NCBI GenBank assembly: GCA_008080925.1
Contig: VMDJ01000145.1
Coordinates: forward strand, 1 to 26,690
From: Gammaproteobacteria bacterium
GTDB lineage: Bacteria > Pseudomonadota > Gammaproteobacteria > Chromatiales > Chromatiaceae
Length of the DNA stretch: 26,690 nt
Direction of reading: 5' to 3'
The position numbers and the translations under genes were made by a program. Shown piece after piece: positions 5,695 to 14,822 of the stretch. Below the pieces are notes generated by a model. That model was not told the DNA's origin. It saw only the letters and a list, made by a program, of their open reading frames with translations, and searched no databases. The number at the start of each line of letters is the position of its first letter. Within the stretch, counting starts at the first letter, position 1.

Positions 5695-6945
5695 ATGGAC
5701 TACTTCAATTACCGTGACGGTCAGCTGTTCGCTGAAGACGTTGCGTTAGCCGATATTGCTAAAAACCATGGCTCACCTTGCTATGTGTATTCACGTGCCA
5801 CCTTAGAAAGACATTGGCGCGCCTTTGATGATGCGCTCAGTGGTCTGCCGCACTTGGTGTGCTTCGCGGTTAAAGCCAACTCCAACTTGGGTGTGCTGAA
5901 TGTACTCGCACGTCTTGGTTCAGGTTTCGACATCGTGTCGGTGGGAGAACTTGAGCGCGTGATTGCTGCTGGCGGCGATCCGAAAAAAGTGGTGTTCTCA
6001 GGTGTCGGCAAGCAAGCACAAGAGATGCGCCGCGCGCTTGAAGTGGATATTCACTGTTTTAACGTTGAGAGCATCCCTGAGCTGGATCGCTTAAACGCGG
6101 TTGCTGGCGAGATGGGCAAAACAGCGCGCATTTCTCTGCGCGTTAATCCCGATGTCGATGCCAAAACACATCCGTATATTTCGACCGGCTTAAAGCAAAA
6201 TAAGTTTGGTATCGAAATCAGCGAAGCACTTTCGATTTATCAAAAGGCTGCGGCATTACCTAACCTCGAAATTGTCGGGGTGGATTGTCACATCGGCTCT
6301 CAGCTGACTGAGCTATCACCTTTCCTAGATGCGCTTGACCGTGTTTTAGCGTTGGTCGACAAGCTCGCAGAACAAGGCATTCAACTGAAGCACCTCGATT
6401 TAGGCGGTGGCTTAGGTGTGCGCTACAACGAAGAAACACCACCCGAACCTTCGGCTTATGTCACCGCACTGGTAGAAAAGCTCAAAGATAAGCCTTACGA
6501 GATCATCCTCGAGCCTGGTCGCGCTATTGCAGCTAATGCTGGCGTGTTACTCACAACCGTTGAATTTTTAAAGCCCGGTGAAGCGAAAAACTTTGCGGTG
6601 ATTGATGCCGCAATGAATGACCTGATTCGTCCGTCGCTTTATCAAGCATGGCAAAAGATCATTCCGGTTGATGAAAACCAAACAGGCGATGCTGGCCTTT
6701 ATGATTTGGTAGGTCCGATTTGTGAAACCGGCGACTTCCTCGGTAAGGATCGTCAGCTGACCTTACAAGAAGGCGCGCTGCTAGCAGTACGTTCATCTGG
6801 TGCTTATGGTTTTACGATGGCGTCAAACTACAACACCCGCCCCCGTGTGGCAGAGGTGATGGTAGATGGTGCCGATGTGCATGTGGTGCGTCAGCGCGAA
6901 ACCATCGCTGAGCTCTTTGCACACGAAAGCATTCTACCCGCATAA
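5695..6945 (+). CDS. lysA: Diaminopimelate decarboxylase
   Basis: LysA decarboxylates meso-diaminopimelate to L-lysine using PLP. The 416-residue protein has the PLP lysine in CFAVKANSN (Lys60), the HIGSQ block, the phosphate-binding glycine stretch LDLGGGLGVRY, the EPGR motif and the active-site CETGDFLG. Length and motif order are those of the bacterial fold-III decarboxylases. It starts 3 bases after lptM and is followed 27 bases later by dapF, so two enzymes of the diaminopimelate/lysine branch lie side by side. Confidence 0.97.
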   Translation: MDYFNYRDGQLFAEDVALADIAKNHGSPCYVYSRATLERHWRAFDDALSGLPHLVCFAVKANSNLGVLNVLARLGSGFDIVSVGELERVIAAGGDPKKVVFSGVGKQAQEMRRALEVDIHCFNVESIPELDRLNAVAGEMGKTARISLRVNPDVDAKTHPYISTGLKQNKFGIEISEALSIYQKAAALPNLEIVGVDCHIGSQLTELSPFLDALDRVLALVDKLAEQGIQLKHLDLGGGLGVRYNEETPPEPSAYVTALVEKLKDKPYEIILEPGRAIAANAGVLLTTVEFLKPGEAKNFAVIDAAMNDLIRPSLYQAWQKIIPVDENQTGDAGLYDLVGPICETGDFLGKDRQLTLQEGALLAVRSSGAYGFTMASNYNTRPRVAEVMVDGADVHVVRQRETIAELFAHESILPA

Positions 6946-6972
6946 ACCCACGTTCTATGGCAGACTGATCAC

Positions 6973-7803
6973 ATGCAACGGTCTTTCTCAAAAATGCATG
7001 GCTTAGGTAACGACTTTGTCGTGTTTGATTGCACGCGCGAGCCGCTTGAGCTTAGCGCGGAGCAAAGCCGTGCGATTGCAGATCGTCGCTTTGGTGTTGG
7101 CTGCGATCAAATTCTATTGGTCGAGCCTGCGCGTGATGCGCAAACTGACTTCTACTACCGCATCTTTAATGCCGACGGCTCAGAAGTTGAGCAATGTGGC
7201 AACGGTGCGCGCTGCTTTGCACGCTTTGTTCGCCTGAAAGGACTGACCGATAAAACAGTGATTGATGTCGGTACGGCAAAAGGCCCGATTCAACTCACCA
7301 TTCGTGATGATGAGCAGGTTGAAGTGAATATGGGCGCGCCACGTTTAGCGCCAAGCGAACTACCCTTTAATGCTGACGCACAAGCCATTACCTATTCACT
7401 GGATGTGAATAATCAAAGCGTTGAGATCAATGCGGTATCGATGGGCAATCCGCATGCGGTGCTTGTGGTTGATGATGTGACTACCGCTGAGGTCGAGACC
7501 TTAGGTCCAGCAATCGAATCACATGCAGCCTTTCCGCGACGTGTGAATGTTGGCTTTATGGCCATTCAATCATCAAGCGAAATTAATTTGCGCGTGTATG
7601 AGCGTGGCAGTGGTGAAACACTGGCATGTGGCACTGGCGCGTGTGCTGCGGTTGTCGGTGGTCGACTTCGCGGCTTACTTGATGAAGCTGTCACTGTGCA
7701 TCTGCCGGGTGGCGATCTTTCTATTCGTTGGCAAGGCGATGGTGAACCTGTGTGGATGACCGGCCCTGCTACTCATGTCTTTGATGGAACCTTGTCGTTA
7801 TGA
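6973..7803 (+). CDS. dapF: Diaminopimelate epimerase
   Basis: DapF converts LL- to meso-diaminopimelate, the substrate of LysA and a peptidoglycan building block. It is a 276-residue, PLP-independent epimerase with two catalytic cysteines: Cys75 in VEQCGNGARC and Cys219 in ETLACGTGAC. The N-terminus SKMHGLGNDFVVFD is diagnostic. The ribosome-binding site is weak, but the start matches homologues. The stop codon overlaps the next ATG as ATGA, coupling it to the DUF484 gene. Confidence 0.97.
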   Translation: MQRSFSKMHGLGNDFVVFDCTREPLELSAEQSRAIADRRFGVGCDQILLVEPARDAQTDFYYRIFNADGSEVEQCGNGARCFARFVRLKGLTDKTVIDVGTAKGPIQLTIRDDEQVEVNMGAPRLAPSELPFNADAQAITYSLDVNNQSVEINAVSMGNPHAVLVVDDVTTAEVETLGPAIESHAAFPRRVNVGFMAIQSSSEINLRVYERGSGETLACGTGACAAVVGGRLRGLLDEAVTVHLPGGDLSIRWQGDGEPVWMTGPATHVFDGTLSL

Positions 7804-8480
7804 GTTCTGCTGATAAAAACCTTGCGCATCAATCGTCGATGTCTGAAAGCGAGATCGTTGATTACTTAATTGCAAACCCTGACTTTTTGTTTCGTCACCC
7901 TGATGTGATTGGCTCGTTAACCATTCCACATGAAACAGGTGGCGCAGTTTCTTTAGTCGAACGCCAGGTACAAAGCTTGCGCGAACAAGTGGCGCAATAC
8001 CGTCAGCAATTAGAAAACCTGATTCTGGTTGCACGCGAGAATGATGATCTGAATAAACGCTTGCATGTGTTAACGCTAACGCTAATCAATGTGAGCGACT
8101 TTGATGACATGGTGAGTGGCTTACAAGATGAGCTACGCAACCTGTTCCATTGTGATGCCGTTCAACTCAAACTCTTTGATGAAGCAGCACTCGAAAAAAG
8201 CAATGAGCTCGGCGCTAAATTATTCGCTGACTTTATTAACTTACAGCAACCCAGCTGCGCATCATTAACTGAAGCACAACTCGACTTTTTATTTGATGAT
8301 GTTGCACATCACGCAGGTTCAGCTGCGTTGATTCCGATTCGTGGTAACGATGAAGTGGGCGTACTCGCGATTGGTAGCCATGATGCTGACCGCTTTACCG
8401 AACACCAAGGCATCGACTTTTTACAACGCTTAGGAGACTTGGTCAGCGCGACCTTGATGCGCTTACCTAAACGTTCATGA
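7800..8480 (+). CDS. DUF484-family protein (GAF-like)
   Basis: This 226-residue protein has the DUF484 pattern: an N-terminal segment with SESEIVDYLIANPDFLFRHP, a heptad-like helical stretch (about 50-95, RQVQSLREQVAQYRQQLENL) and a C-terminal GAF-like domain. No signal peptide or membrane segment is present. The family is almost always found between dapF and xerC in gammaproteobacteria. Its function is not established, though the fold suggests ligand sensing or dimerisation. It overlaps dapF and xerC by 4 bases on each side (ATGA), so the three are translated as a coupled set. Confidence 0.88.
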   Translation: MSSADKNLAHQSSMSESEIVDYLIANPDFLFRHPDVIGSLTIPHETGGAVSLVERQVQSLREQVAQYRQQLENLILVARENDDLNKRLHVLTLTLINVSDFDDMVSGLQDELRNLFHCDAVQLKLFDEAALEKSNELGAKLFADFINLQQPSCASLTEAQLDFLFDDVAHHAGSAALIPIRGNDEVGVLAIGSHDADRFTEHQGIDFLQRLGDLVSATLMRLPKRS

Positions 8481-9382
8481 GCGATTCTGACGACCATGCG
8501 ATAACACCGTATCTGGATTATTTGCGTTACGAACGTCGTCTCTCACCTCGTACCTGTGAAAGCTATCAGCGTGATCTTAAGGATTATCTGAACTGGTGTG
8601 CACAACACAAAACAGACCCTTGGGAAAAGGTCCCACAAGCACAAGTCCGTCAGTACATGGCAAATGCGCATCGCAGTGGCATTAGCGCTAAAAGCTTGCA
8701 GCGTCGGTTATCGTCTTTACGCGGTTTGTTTAATTACCGATTACGAGAAGGCTTGTGCAAAGTAAATCCCGCGGAAGGCGTTCGCGCACCGAAGGTCGAA
8801 CGCAAACTACCTGTCACGCTCGATGTTGATCAGGTAGGGCAGCTAATGGCGATTCCTTGCAAAGAGCCGATCGACTATCGCGATAAAGCTATCTTGGAAT
8901 TGTTTTATTCCTCGGGTCTTCGATTAAGTGAGCTTGCTGCGTTAAATGTTGTCAGCTTACAAAGCAGCGACGGCATGCTCGATATAATGGGTAAAGGTCA
9001 GAAGTCTCGCCGGGTACCGATTGGTCGTTTGGCGCGAGAGGCGCTTGATGCCTGGATCGGTGTTCGAGGCCAAATTGCCAAAGCCGAAGAAACAGCGCTA
9101 TTTGTCAGCCAACGAGGTACTCGATTAAGTGTGCGGGCAATTGAAGATCGTTTACGCGTTCGCGCCATTCAGCAAGGTATGCCCCAACATGTGCACCCGC
9201 ATATGCTGCGCCACTCATTTGCCAGCCATATGCTCGAATCCTCCTCAGACCTGCGTGCGGTGCAAGAGCTATTAGGCCACGCCGACATCAGTACCACCCA
9301 GATTTATACCCATCTGGATTATCAGCACCTTGCCCAGGTTTACGACAAAGCCCACCCCCGCGCCCGCAAAAAGCCTGACTAA
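8477..9382 (+). CDS. xerC: Tyrosine recombinase XerC
   Basis: XerC, with XerD, resolves chromosome dimers at dif during division. The 301-residue protein has the SAM-like N-terminal core-binding domain (about 8-95) and the catalytic domain (about 115-295). The active-site set is complete: Arg149 in GLRLSEL, Lys173 in GKGQKSR, His242 and Arg245 in HPHMLRHSF, His268 in GHAD and nucleophile Tyr277 in TQIYTHLD. The operon position after dapF and DUF484 separates it from XerD and from integron or phage integrases. It overlaps DUF484 by 4 bases, and hslV begins 68 bases later. Confidence 0.95.
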   Translation: MSDSDDHAITPYLDYLRYERRLSPRTCESYQRDLKDYLNWCAQHKTDPWEKVPQAQVRQYMANAHRSGISAKSLQRRLSSLRGLFNYRLREGLCKVNPAEGVRAPKVERKLPVTLDVDQVGQLMAIPCKEPIDYRDKAILELFYSSGLRLSELAALNVVSLQSSDGMLDIMGKGQKSRRVPIGRLAREALDAWIGVRGQIAKAEETALFVSQRGTRLSVRAIEDRLRVRAIQQGMPQHVHPHMLRHSFASHMLESSSDLRAVQELLGHADISTTQIYTHLDYQHLAQVYDKAHPRARKKPD

Positions 9383-9450
9383 GCACACGGGCACCCAATC
9401 GGGTGATGCGCTACTATCTCGTCCCCCCAATTTAAAGAGCAGGGTTTCTC

Positions 9451-9996
9451 ATGCAAGAAATGCATGCAACAACAATTTTGTCAGTTCGCCGCAATGGCAA
9501 GGTAGTCATTGGTGGCGACGGCCAGGTATCTCTTGGTAACACCGTGATGAAAGGTAACGCGCGAAAAGTGCGCCGCCTATATAAAGGTCAGGTACTGGCT
9601 GGCTTTGCTGGCTCCACCTCGGATGCTTTCACCTTGTTTGAGCGCTTTGAAGCCAAACTCGAAAAGCACTCAGGTCACCTTACCCGTGCAGCGGTTGAGC
9701 TAGCCAAAGACTGGCGTACCGATCGTATGTTGCGTCGCCTCGAAGCCTTGTTACTGGTGGCTGATAAAGAAGCCTCGTTAATCCTTACCGGTAACGGCGA
9801 TGTAGTTGAGCCAGAAGATAGCTTGATGGCCATCGGTTCGGGTGGCAGCTTTGCACAATCAGCGGCTCGCGCGTTGCTAGATAACACTGAGTTATCTGCG
9901 CGCGAAATCGTGGAGAAAGGTCTGCACATTGCGGCAGACATCTGCGTCTTTACCAACCACAACCTTGTAATTGAAGAGCTCGACTGCAATGGCTGA
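9451..9996 (+). CDS. hslV: ATP-dependent protease subunit HslV (ClpQ)
   Basis: HslV is the threonine peptidase of the HslUV complex, a bacterial proteasome-like machine degrading misfolded proteins. The 181-residue protein reads MQEMHATTILSVRRNG, so the catalytic Thr would be Thr7, exposed after removal of a six-residue propeptide; E. coli HslV has only Met before it. Longer propeptides ending in HA or HG are known in other proteobacteria. A start at the second ATG (9460) would shorten this to three residues. Other family features are the GDGQVSLGNTVMKGNARKVR block and SGGSFAQSAARALL. It overlaps hslU by 8 bases. Confidence 0.96.
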   Translation: MQEMHATTILSVRRNGKVVIGGDGQVSLGNTVMKGNARKVRRLYKGQVLAGFAGSTSDAFTLFERFEAKLEKHSGHLTRAAVELAKDWRTDRMLRRLEALLLVADKEASLILTGNGDVVEPEDSLMAIGSGGSFAQSAARALLDNTELSAREIVEKGLHIAADICVFTNHNLVIEELDCNG

Positions 9997-11326
9997 TATG
10001 ACTCCTGAAGCGATCGTTCATGAATTAGATAAGCACATCATTGGGCAACAAGCGGCTAAGCGCGCTGTAGCCATTGCTTTGCGTAACCGTTGGCGTCGTA
10101 GCCAAGTGGATGAATCACTGCGCGGTGAGATCACCCCAAAGAACATTTTGATGATCGGCCCTACGGGTGTCGGTAAAACCGAGATCGCCCGCCGTTTAGC
10201 CCGTTTAGCGAACGCGCCTTTTATTAAGGTAGAAGCGACCAAGTTCACCGAGGTTGGCTATGTGGGTCGCGAGGTCGACTCGATCATTCGTGATCTGGTG
10301 GACAGCTCGGTCAAGATGGTTCGCGAAATCGAGATGGAAAAGCAAAAAGATGCTGCCATGGATGCTGCCGAAGAGCGCATTCTGGATGTCTTATTGCCGC
10401 CTGCACGTGGCAGCCAATGGGATGAAGAGCAACCTAGTGTCAGCTCTGGTGGCGGTACGCGCGATAAATTCCGCATCAAGCTCCGCAATGGCGAGCTAGA
10501 TGACAAAGAGATCGAGATTGAAGTTCAACAACCAGCGATGGGTGTTGAGATCATGGCACCTCCCGGCATGGAAGAGATGACCAATCAACTTCAAGGTCTG
10601 TTCCAAAACATCGGTGGTGGTAAAACCAAAAAGCGTAAACTCTTTATTAAAGATGCACTCAAGCAACTTGCTGAAGAAGAAGCGGCGAAACGCGTTAACG
10701 AAGAAGACCTAAAAGCGCGTGCTGTTGAGCTGGTTGAGCAACATGGCATCGTGTTTATCGATGAGATCGATAAGGTCGCAAGTCGTAGCGAATCACATGG
10801 CGCAGATGTTTCGCGTGAAGGTGTTCAGCGCGACCTATTGCCTTTGGTTGAAGGCTGCACCATCAGCACCAAACATGGCATGGTGAAAACCGACCACATT
10901 CTGTTTATTGCCTCAGGTGCATTTCATCTCAGTAAGCCGTCGGACTTGATCCCTGAGCTTCAAGGTCGTCTGCCGATTCGAGTCGAACTTGATGCGCTCA
11001 GTTCAGATGACTTTGTACGCATCTTGACTGAACCCGATGCCTCACTCACCGAACAATACGAAGCCTTGATTGCGACGGAGAATGTCACCATTCAATTCTC
11101 TGAGGACGGTATTCGTCGTATCGCTGAGCTCGCTTGGCAGGTCAACGAGCGAACCGAGAATATCGGTGCGCGCCGTTTGCACACCATGATGGAGCGCCTA
11201 TTAGAAGAGGTGTCTTTCATGGCGCCGACCTACGCCGGACAAACCATCACGGTTGATGTTGATTATGTGAACCGTCACTTAGAGGCCTTGTCGGATGACG
11301 AAGACCTATCTCAATACATTTTGTAA
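9989..11326 (+). CDS. hslU: ATP-dependent unfoldase subunit HslU (ClpY)
   Basis: HslU is the AAA+ ring that unfolds substrates and feeds them to HslV. I start at the ATG at 9989 (MADMTPEAIVHELDKHIIGQ), which aligns with E. coli MSEMTPREIV; this gives 445 residues and an 8-base overlap with hslV. The Walker A motif is GPTGVGKT (57-64), the pore-loop region is GYVGREVDS, Walker B is IVFIDEIDK, and the sensor-2 region has ENIGARRLHT. The intermediate domain lies roughly at residues 110-235 and includes acidic and Gly/Met-rich stretches. The C-terminus LSQYIL is the conserved tail that inserts into HslV. No clear heat-shock promoter was identified. Confidence 0.97.
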   Translation: MADMTPEAIVHELDKHIIGQQAAKRAVAIALRNRWRRSQVDESLRGEITPKNILMIGPTGVGKTEIARRLARLANAPFIKVEATKFTEVGYVGREVDSIIRDLVDSSVKMVREIEMEKQKDAAMDAAEERILDVLLPPARGSQWDEEQPSVSSGGGTRDKFRIKLRNGELDDKEIEIEVQQPAMGVEIMAPPGMEEMTNQLQGLFQNIGGGKTKKRKLFIKDALKQLAEEEAAKRVNEEDLKARAVELVEQHGIVFIDEIDKVASRSESHGADVSREGVQRDLLPLVEGCTISTKHGMVKTDHILFIASGAFHLSKPSDLIPELQGRLPIRVELDALSSDDFVRILTEPDASLTEQYEALIATENVTIQFSEDGIRRIAELAWQVNERTENIGARRLHTMMERLLEEVSFMAPTYAGQTITVDVDYVNRHLEALSDDEDLSQYIL

Positions 11327-11426
11327 GGCGGCTGTTTGATACAACCTCCTCTGCGAAAGGTGAAATAATCCACCGACTTACGCGAAAATAAAGGCAAGAT
11401 CGCCCAAACGCGTTACAGGAAATCCT

Positions 11427-11798
11427 ATGTTAAATGTTCCAAATCCAACCGAATTGAATATGCACCGCTTGTCGCGCGTGCTCGAAATCAGTTTCGATGA
11501 TGGCAGTAACTTTAAGTTACCTGCTGAGTACCTTCGTGTTTACTCGCCTTCTGCTGAAGTGACTGGTCATGCGCCAGGTCAGCGCAAAGTGCCTTTAGGT
11601 AAAGAAGCGGTAAACATCGATAAGATCGAGCCAGTTGGCAACTATGCGGTTGTGCTGCACTTTGATGACGAACACAACACCGGCATCTACTCATGGGAAA
11701 CCTTGTACAATCTTGGCAAGAATTTCGATGAGATGTGGGAAGCCTACCTCGAAGAACTCAAAGAGAAAGGCTACACCCGCAAAGAACCTCAGGCATAA
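11427..11798 (+). CDS. DUF971 / gamma-butyrobetaine hydroxylase-like N-terminal domain protein
   Basis: This 123-residue protein consists of one DUF971 domain, the small beta-rich module found at the N-terminus of gamma-butyrobetaine hydroxylase, here standing alone. Typical blocks are LSRVLEISFDDGSNFKLPAEYLRV, followed by the GHAPGQRKVPLGKEAV stretch and GIYSWETLYNLG. As a free-standing protein it may be involved in iron-sulfur or metal handling, since other DUF971 proteins are fused to Mrp/ApbC-type ATPases, but this is inference. The ribosome-binding site AGGA is good. It sits 100 bases after hslU and 2 bases before ubiE, an arrangement recurring in Pseudomonas relatives. Confidence 0.88.
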   Translation: MLNVPNPTELNMHRLSRVLEISFDDGSNFKLPAEYLRVYSPSAEVTGHAPGQRKVPLGKEAVNIDKIEPVGNYAVVLHFDDEHNTGIYSWETLYNLGKNFDEMWEAYLEELKEKGYTRKEPQA

Positions 11799-11800
11799 CG

Positions 11801-12550
11801 ATGGCTAACGAGAACACAACGCACTTTGGTTACAAAACCGTCAACGCCGATGATAAGGCGAGCATGGTGCGTGGTGTTTTTGATTCGGTAGCCAGTAAAT
11901 ACGATGTCATGAATGACTTGATGTCATTCGGTGTTCATCGTCTTTGGAAACGCTTTGCGATTGAGCTTGCCGGCGTGCGTAAAGGTCAACGCATTCTTGA
12001 TCTCGCTTCGGGCACTGGTGATCTAGCGGATCGTTTCGCAGGTCTAGTTGGGCCTGACGGCTTGGTCATTATGTCGGATATCAATGCCGCCATGTTGAAT
12101 GTTGGTCGTGATCGCATGATCGATCGTGGACATGCGGGCAATCTGCAATACACCCAGATCAATGCGGAAAAGCTGCCTGTTGCTGATAACAGTTTAGATT
12201 TGATCACCATTGCATTTGGTTTGCGCAATGTCACTGATAAAGATGCCGCACTGCGCAGTATGTATCGTGCGCTTAAGCCAGGCGGACGCGCATTGGTGCT
12301 CGAGTTTTCTAAGCCAACCAATAAGCCGCTCGAAAAGATTTACGACACCTACTCATTTAGCTTGCTGCCAAAGATGGGCAAGCTTGTCGCGAATGATGCA
12401 GAAAGTTATCAATACCTTGCTGAATCAATTCGTATGCACCCAGATCAAGAGACACTCAAAGGCATGATGGAAACAGCCGGCTTTGAGCGTTGCGATGTGC
12501 ATAACCTGACTGGCGGCATTGTCGCGATTCATCGCGGCTTTAAAATCTAA
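11801..12550 (+). CDS. ubiE: Ubiquinone/menaquinone biosynthesis C-methyltransferase UbiE
   Basis: UbiE is the SAM-dependent C-methyltransferase of ubiquinone (and menaquinone) synthesis. The start is the ATG at 11801 (MANENTTHFGYKTV), giving 249 residues, similar to E. coli UbiE. The family signatures are VFDSVASKYDVMNDLMSFG near residue 25, the SAM-binding motif LDLASGTGDLA near 65, and ITIAFGLRNVTD near 135. It begins 2 bases after the DUF971 stop and is followed by ubiJ and ubiB, forming the standard ubiE-ubiJ-ubiB operon. Confidence 0.97.
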   Translation: MANENTTHFGYKTVNADDKASMVRGVFDSVASKYDVMNDLMSFGVHRLWKRFAIELAGVRKGQRILDLASGTGDLADRFAGLVGPDGLVIMSDINAAMLNVGRDRMIDRGHAGNLQYTQINAEKLPVADNSLDLITIAFGLRNVTDKDAALRSMYRALKPGGRALVLEFSKPTNKPLEKIYDTYSFSLLPKMGKLVANDAESYQYLAESIRMHPDQETLKGMMETAGFERCDVHNLTGGIVAIHRGFKI

Positions 12551-12555
12551 GTCCC

Positions 12556-13173
12556 GTGACCGTCCGTGATCTTCTTGTCGAGGGTATCGAGCAGAGTATC
12601 AATCTGCTGATTCAACAAGACCCAAAAACACAAACGCGCTTTGCTCGACTACATGGCAGCTGTGTTGGCATTTATCTCCGCGGCACTGGTATCAAACTTT
12701 ATTTCACACCGGATCATAGCGGCGCGCTTCAGGTTGCGAGTCGTCGTGAAGACGCGCCCGATGCCGCCATAGAAGGCAGCCCGGTAGATCTACTGCGCGC
12801 AAGCGACAAACAAAACAGCACAAGCCAACTCTTTGCAGGGCATGTGCAGCTGCATGGTGACACTGCCTTAGCGCAGCGTTTTAGCCAAGCGCTTGCAGAC
12901 TTATCGATTGATTGGGAAGAGCATCTTTCTAAATGGCTAGGTGATACGGTTGCTTATGCGGTCGCACAACGTGCCAAAAAAGCGGCCGGCACTGCAGGCG
13001 AGGTATCTTCTTTAGGTAAAACCAACCTCAGTGAATATCTCACTGAAGAGTTACGTGTGTTACCGCATCATTTTGAAGTCGAAGCTTTTGTCTCTGATCT
13101 TGAGAAAACCCGTGATGATGTAGAGCGCTTATCCGCCCGCATCAACTTTCTTATGAAAGGTTTAGCGCAATGA
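12556..13173 (+). CDS. ubiJ: Ubiquinone biosynthesis accessory factor UbiJ
   Basis: UbiJ is an SCP2-domain protein that binds the hydrophobic ubiquinone intermediates and helps organise the Ubi enzyme complex. The 205-residue frame starts with GTG at 12556, five bases after ubiE. An SCP2-like lipid-binding domain occupies roughly residues 15-115, and the C-terminal region (about 165-205) is helical and ends EKTRDDVERLSARINFLMKG, a probable coiled coil. Its TGA overlaps the ubiB ATG as ATGA. The call rests on domain type plus position between ubiE and ubiB. Confidence 0.9.
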   Translation: MTVRDLLVEGIEQSINLLIQQDPKTQTRFARLHGSCVGIYLRGTGIKLYFTPDHSGALQVASRREDAPDAAIEGSPVDLLRASDKQNSTSQLFAGHVQLHGDTALAQRFSQALADLSIDWEEHLSKWLGDTVAYAVAQRAKKAAGTAGEVSSLGKTNLSEYLTEELRVLPHHFEVEAFVSDLEKTRDDVERLSARINFLMKGLAQ

Positions 13174-14822
13174 TCCCAGTAAAAGAGTCTGCGCGCGTTA
13201 TCAATATTCTTTGGGTCATGATGCGTCATGGCTTAGATGACTTTGTCCTGTCATCGCAAAAGTTTCGTTTTATACGCTTCATGCGCTTGCTCTCGCCTTT
13301 CTATTGGTCGCATCGTGCAAAACAAACACCGCGTGGCGTGCGTATACGTCGCGCACTCGAAGAGCTTGGCCCTATCTATGTAAAGTTTGGGCAGATCCTT
13401 TCAACACGTCGCGACCTATTGCCTGATGACATTGCAGAAGAGCTGGTCAAGCTGCAGGACCGCGTTCCACCGTTTGATGGCAAGAAAGCCATTCAAGTGA
13501 TCGAGTCACAACTTGAAGACACGATCGAAAACCTGTTTGATGATTTTGACCCAACGCCTTTAGCGTCTGCTTCGATTGCTCAGGTACACACCGCAAAGCT
13601 TAAAGATGGCAGCGACGTGGTAGTTAAGGTTGTTCGCCCAGGCATCGAGAAGACGATCGATCGTGATATCCGTTTGTTATTCACCATCGCACGTTTAGCG
13701 CGACGTTATTCAGCTGATGCCAAACGTCTGCGTCCTGTCGAAGTTGTCGATGAATACAAAAAGACCATCTACGACGAACTCGATCTGATGCGTGAGGCGG
13801 CGAACTGCGCCCTACTTCGTCGTAACTTTGAAAACTCCGACATGTTGTATGTGCCTCAGATTTACTGGGAGTACACCCGCAGCAGCGTCATGACTCAAGA
13901 GCGAATCTACGGCACGCCTGTAGATGATGTCGAGTCACACATCAAGAATGGCGTTGATCTTGAACGACTATCAGCACTCGGTGTTGAAATCTTCTTTACC
14001 CAAGTGTTCCGCGATAACTTCTTCCATGCGGACATGCACCCGGGCAATATTTTTGTTCGTGACGATGGTAACTATGTTGGTGTCGACTTCGGCATCATGG
14101 GCTCGCTAACGACAGAAGATCAACGCTACCTAGCTGAAAACTTACTCGCTTTCTTCCATCGCGATTATCGCAAGGTGGCTGAGCTGCACGTTGATTCTGG
14201 CTGGGTACCTCGTGATACCCGTGTTGAGGATTTCGAAGCAGCTATTCGCGCGGTTTCAGAACCTATCTGGGAAAAGCCGATCAGTGAAATTTCCTTTGGT
14301 CATTTCTTACTGCGCCTCTTCCAAACGGCACGTCGCTTCAATATGGAAGTGCAACCTCAATTGGTACTGCTGCAAAAAACCTTACTCAACATCGAAGGTT
14401 TGGGTCGCCAGCTTTATCCGCAACTTGATCTATGGCAAACGGCAAAGCCGTTCATGGAAAAGTGGGTGGCTGAACAAGTTGGCGTCAAAGCCTTTGCGCG
14501 TCGCATTAAAGATAGCTTGCCTCAGCTCTCTGAAGAGCTGCCGCAACTGCCACACTTAACCTATCGCGTGCTAAAGAAAGCCGCCGATGGCGAGTTGACA
14601 CTGAATTGGCAATCTAATCAGCTTGATGACATCAAACAGCAACTTGCTGACAGTGCCCTGCGTGGTCGATTACTCCACAGTGGCGGCATCTTGATCGTTG
14701 CGGGCTTGTTAGTACATCTTGCGGATAAGCCGCTTGTACCAATGATCGATAACCTTTGGGTCACGGCGGGCTCAGCCGGTATTGGCGCCCTACTGGTGAT
14801 TGCAGGATTATTTAAACGTTAA
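13170..14822 (+). CDS. ubiB: UbiB, atypical kinase-like ATPase of ubiquinone synthesis
   Basis: UbiB is a membrane-bound member of the ABC1/ADCK protein-kinase-like family needed for ubiquinone synthesis; it has ATPase activity thought to extract lipid intermediates. The 550-residue protein has the KxGQ motif (YVKFGQILSTRRDLLP), the Ala-rich nucleotide loop (LASASIAQVH), the catalytic segment FHADMHPGNIF and the metal-binding VDFGIMGSL. Two C-terminal membrane helices lie in about residues 500-548. All hallmark elements are intact. The last four bases overlap the stop of the convergent DJ-1-family gene. Confidence 0.96.
   Translation: MIPVKESARVINILWVMMRHGLDDFVLSSQKFRFIRFMRLLSPFYWSHRAKQTPRGVRIRRALEELGPIYVKFGQILSTRRDLLPDDIAEELVKLQDRVPPFDGKKAIQVIESQLEDTIENLFDDFDPTPLASASIAQVHTAKLKDGSDVVVKVVRPGIEKTIDRDIRLLFTIARLARRYSADAKRLRPVEVVDEYKKTIYDELDLMREAANCALLRRNFENSDMLYVPQIYWEYTRSSVMTQERIYGTPVDDVESHIKNGVDLERLSALGVEIFFTQVFRDNFFHADMHPGNIFVRDDGNYVGVDFGIMGSLTTEDQRYLAENLLAFFHRDYRKVAELHVDSGWVPRDTRVEDFEAAIRAVSEPIWEKPISEISFGHFLLRLFQTARRFNMEVQPQLVLLQKTLLNIEGLGRQLYPQLDLWQTAKPFMEKWVAEQVGVKAFARRIKDSLPQLSEELPQLPHLTYRVLKKAADGELTLNWQSNQLDDIKQQLADSALRGRLLHSGGILIVAGLLVHLADKPLVPMIDNLWVTAGSAGIGALLVIAGLFKR

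Noticed and set aside
8477..9382. Tyrosine recombinase as a sign of an integrated element
   Set aside because: It is in the conserved dapF-DUF484-xerC operon and has XerC length. No attachment-site repeats or phage genes are nearby.
9393..9408. Hairpin CACCC-AATC-GGGTG between xerC and hslV as a terminator
   Set aside because: The stem is only 5 bp and no T-run follows, so termination is not supported.
9423..9432. CCCCCAATTT before hslV as a heat-shock sigma32 -10 box
   Set aside because: It resembles CCCCATNT only partly, and there is no CTTGAAA-like -35 at the right distance.
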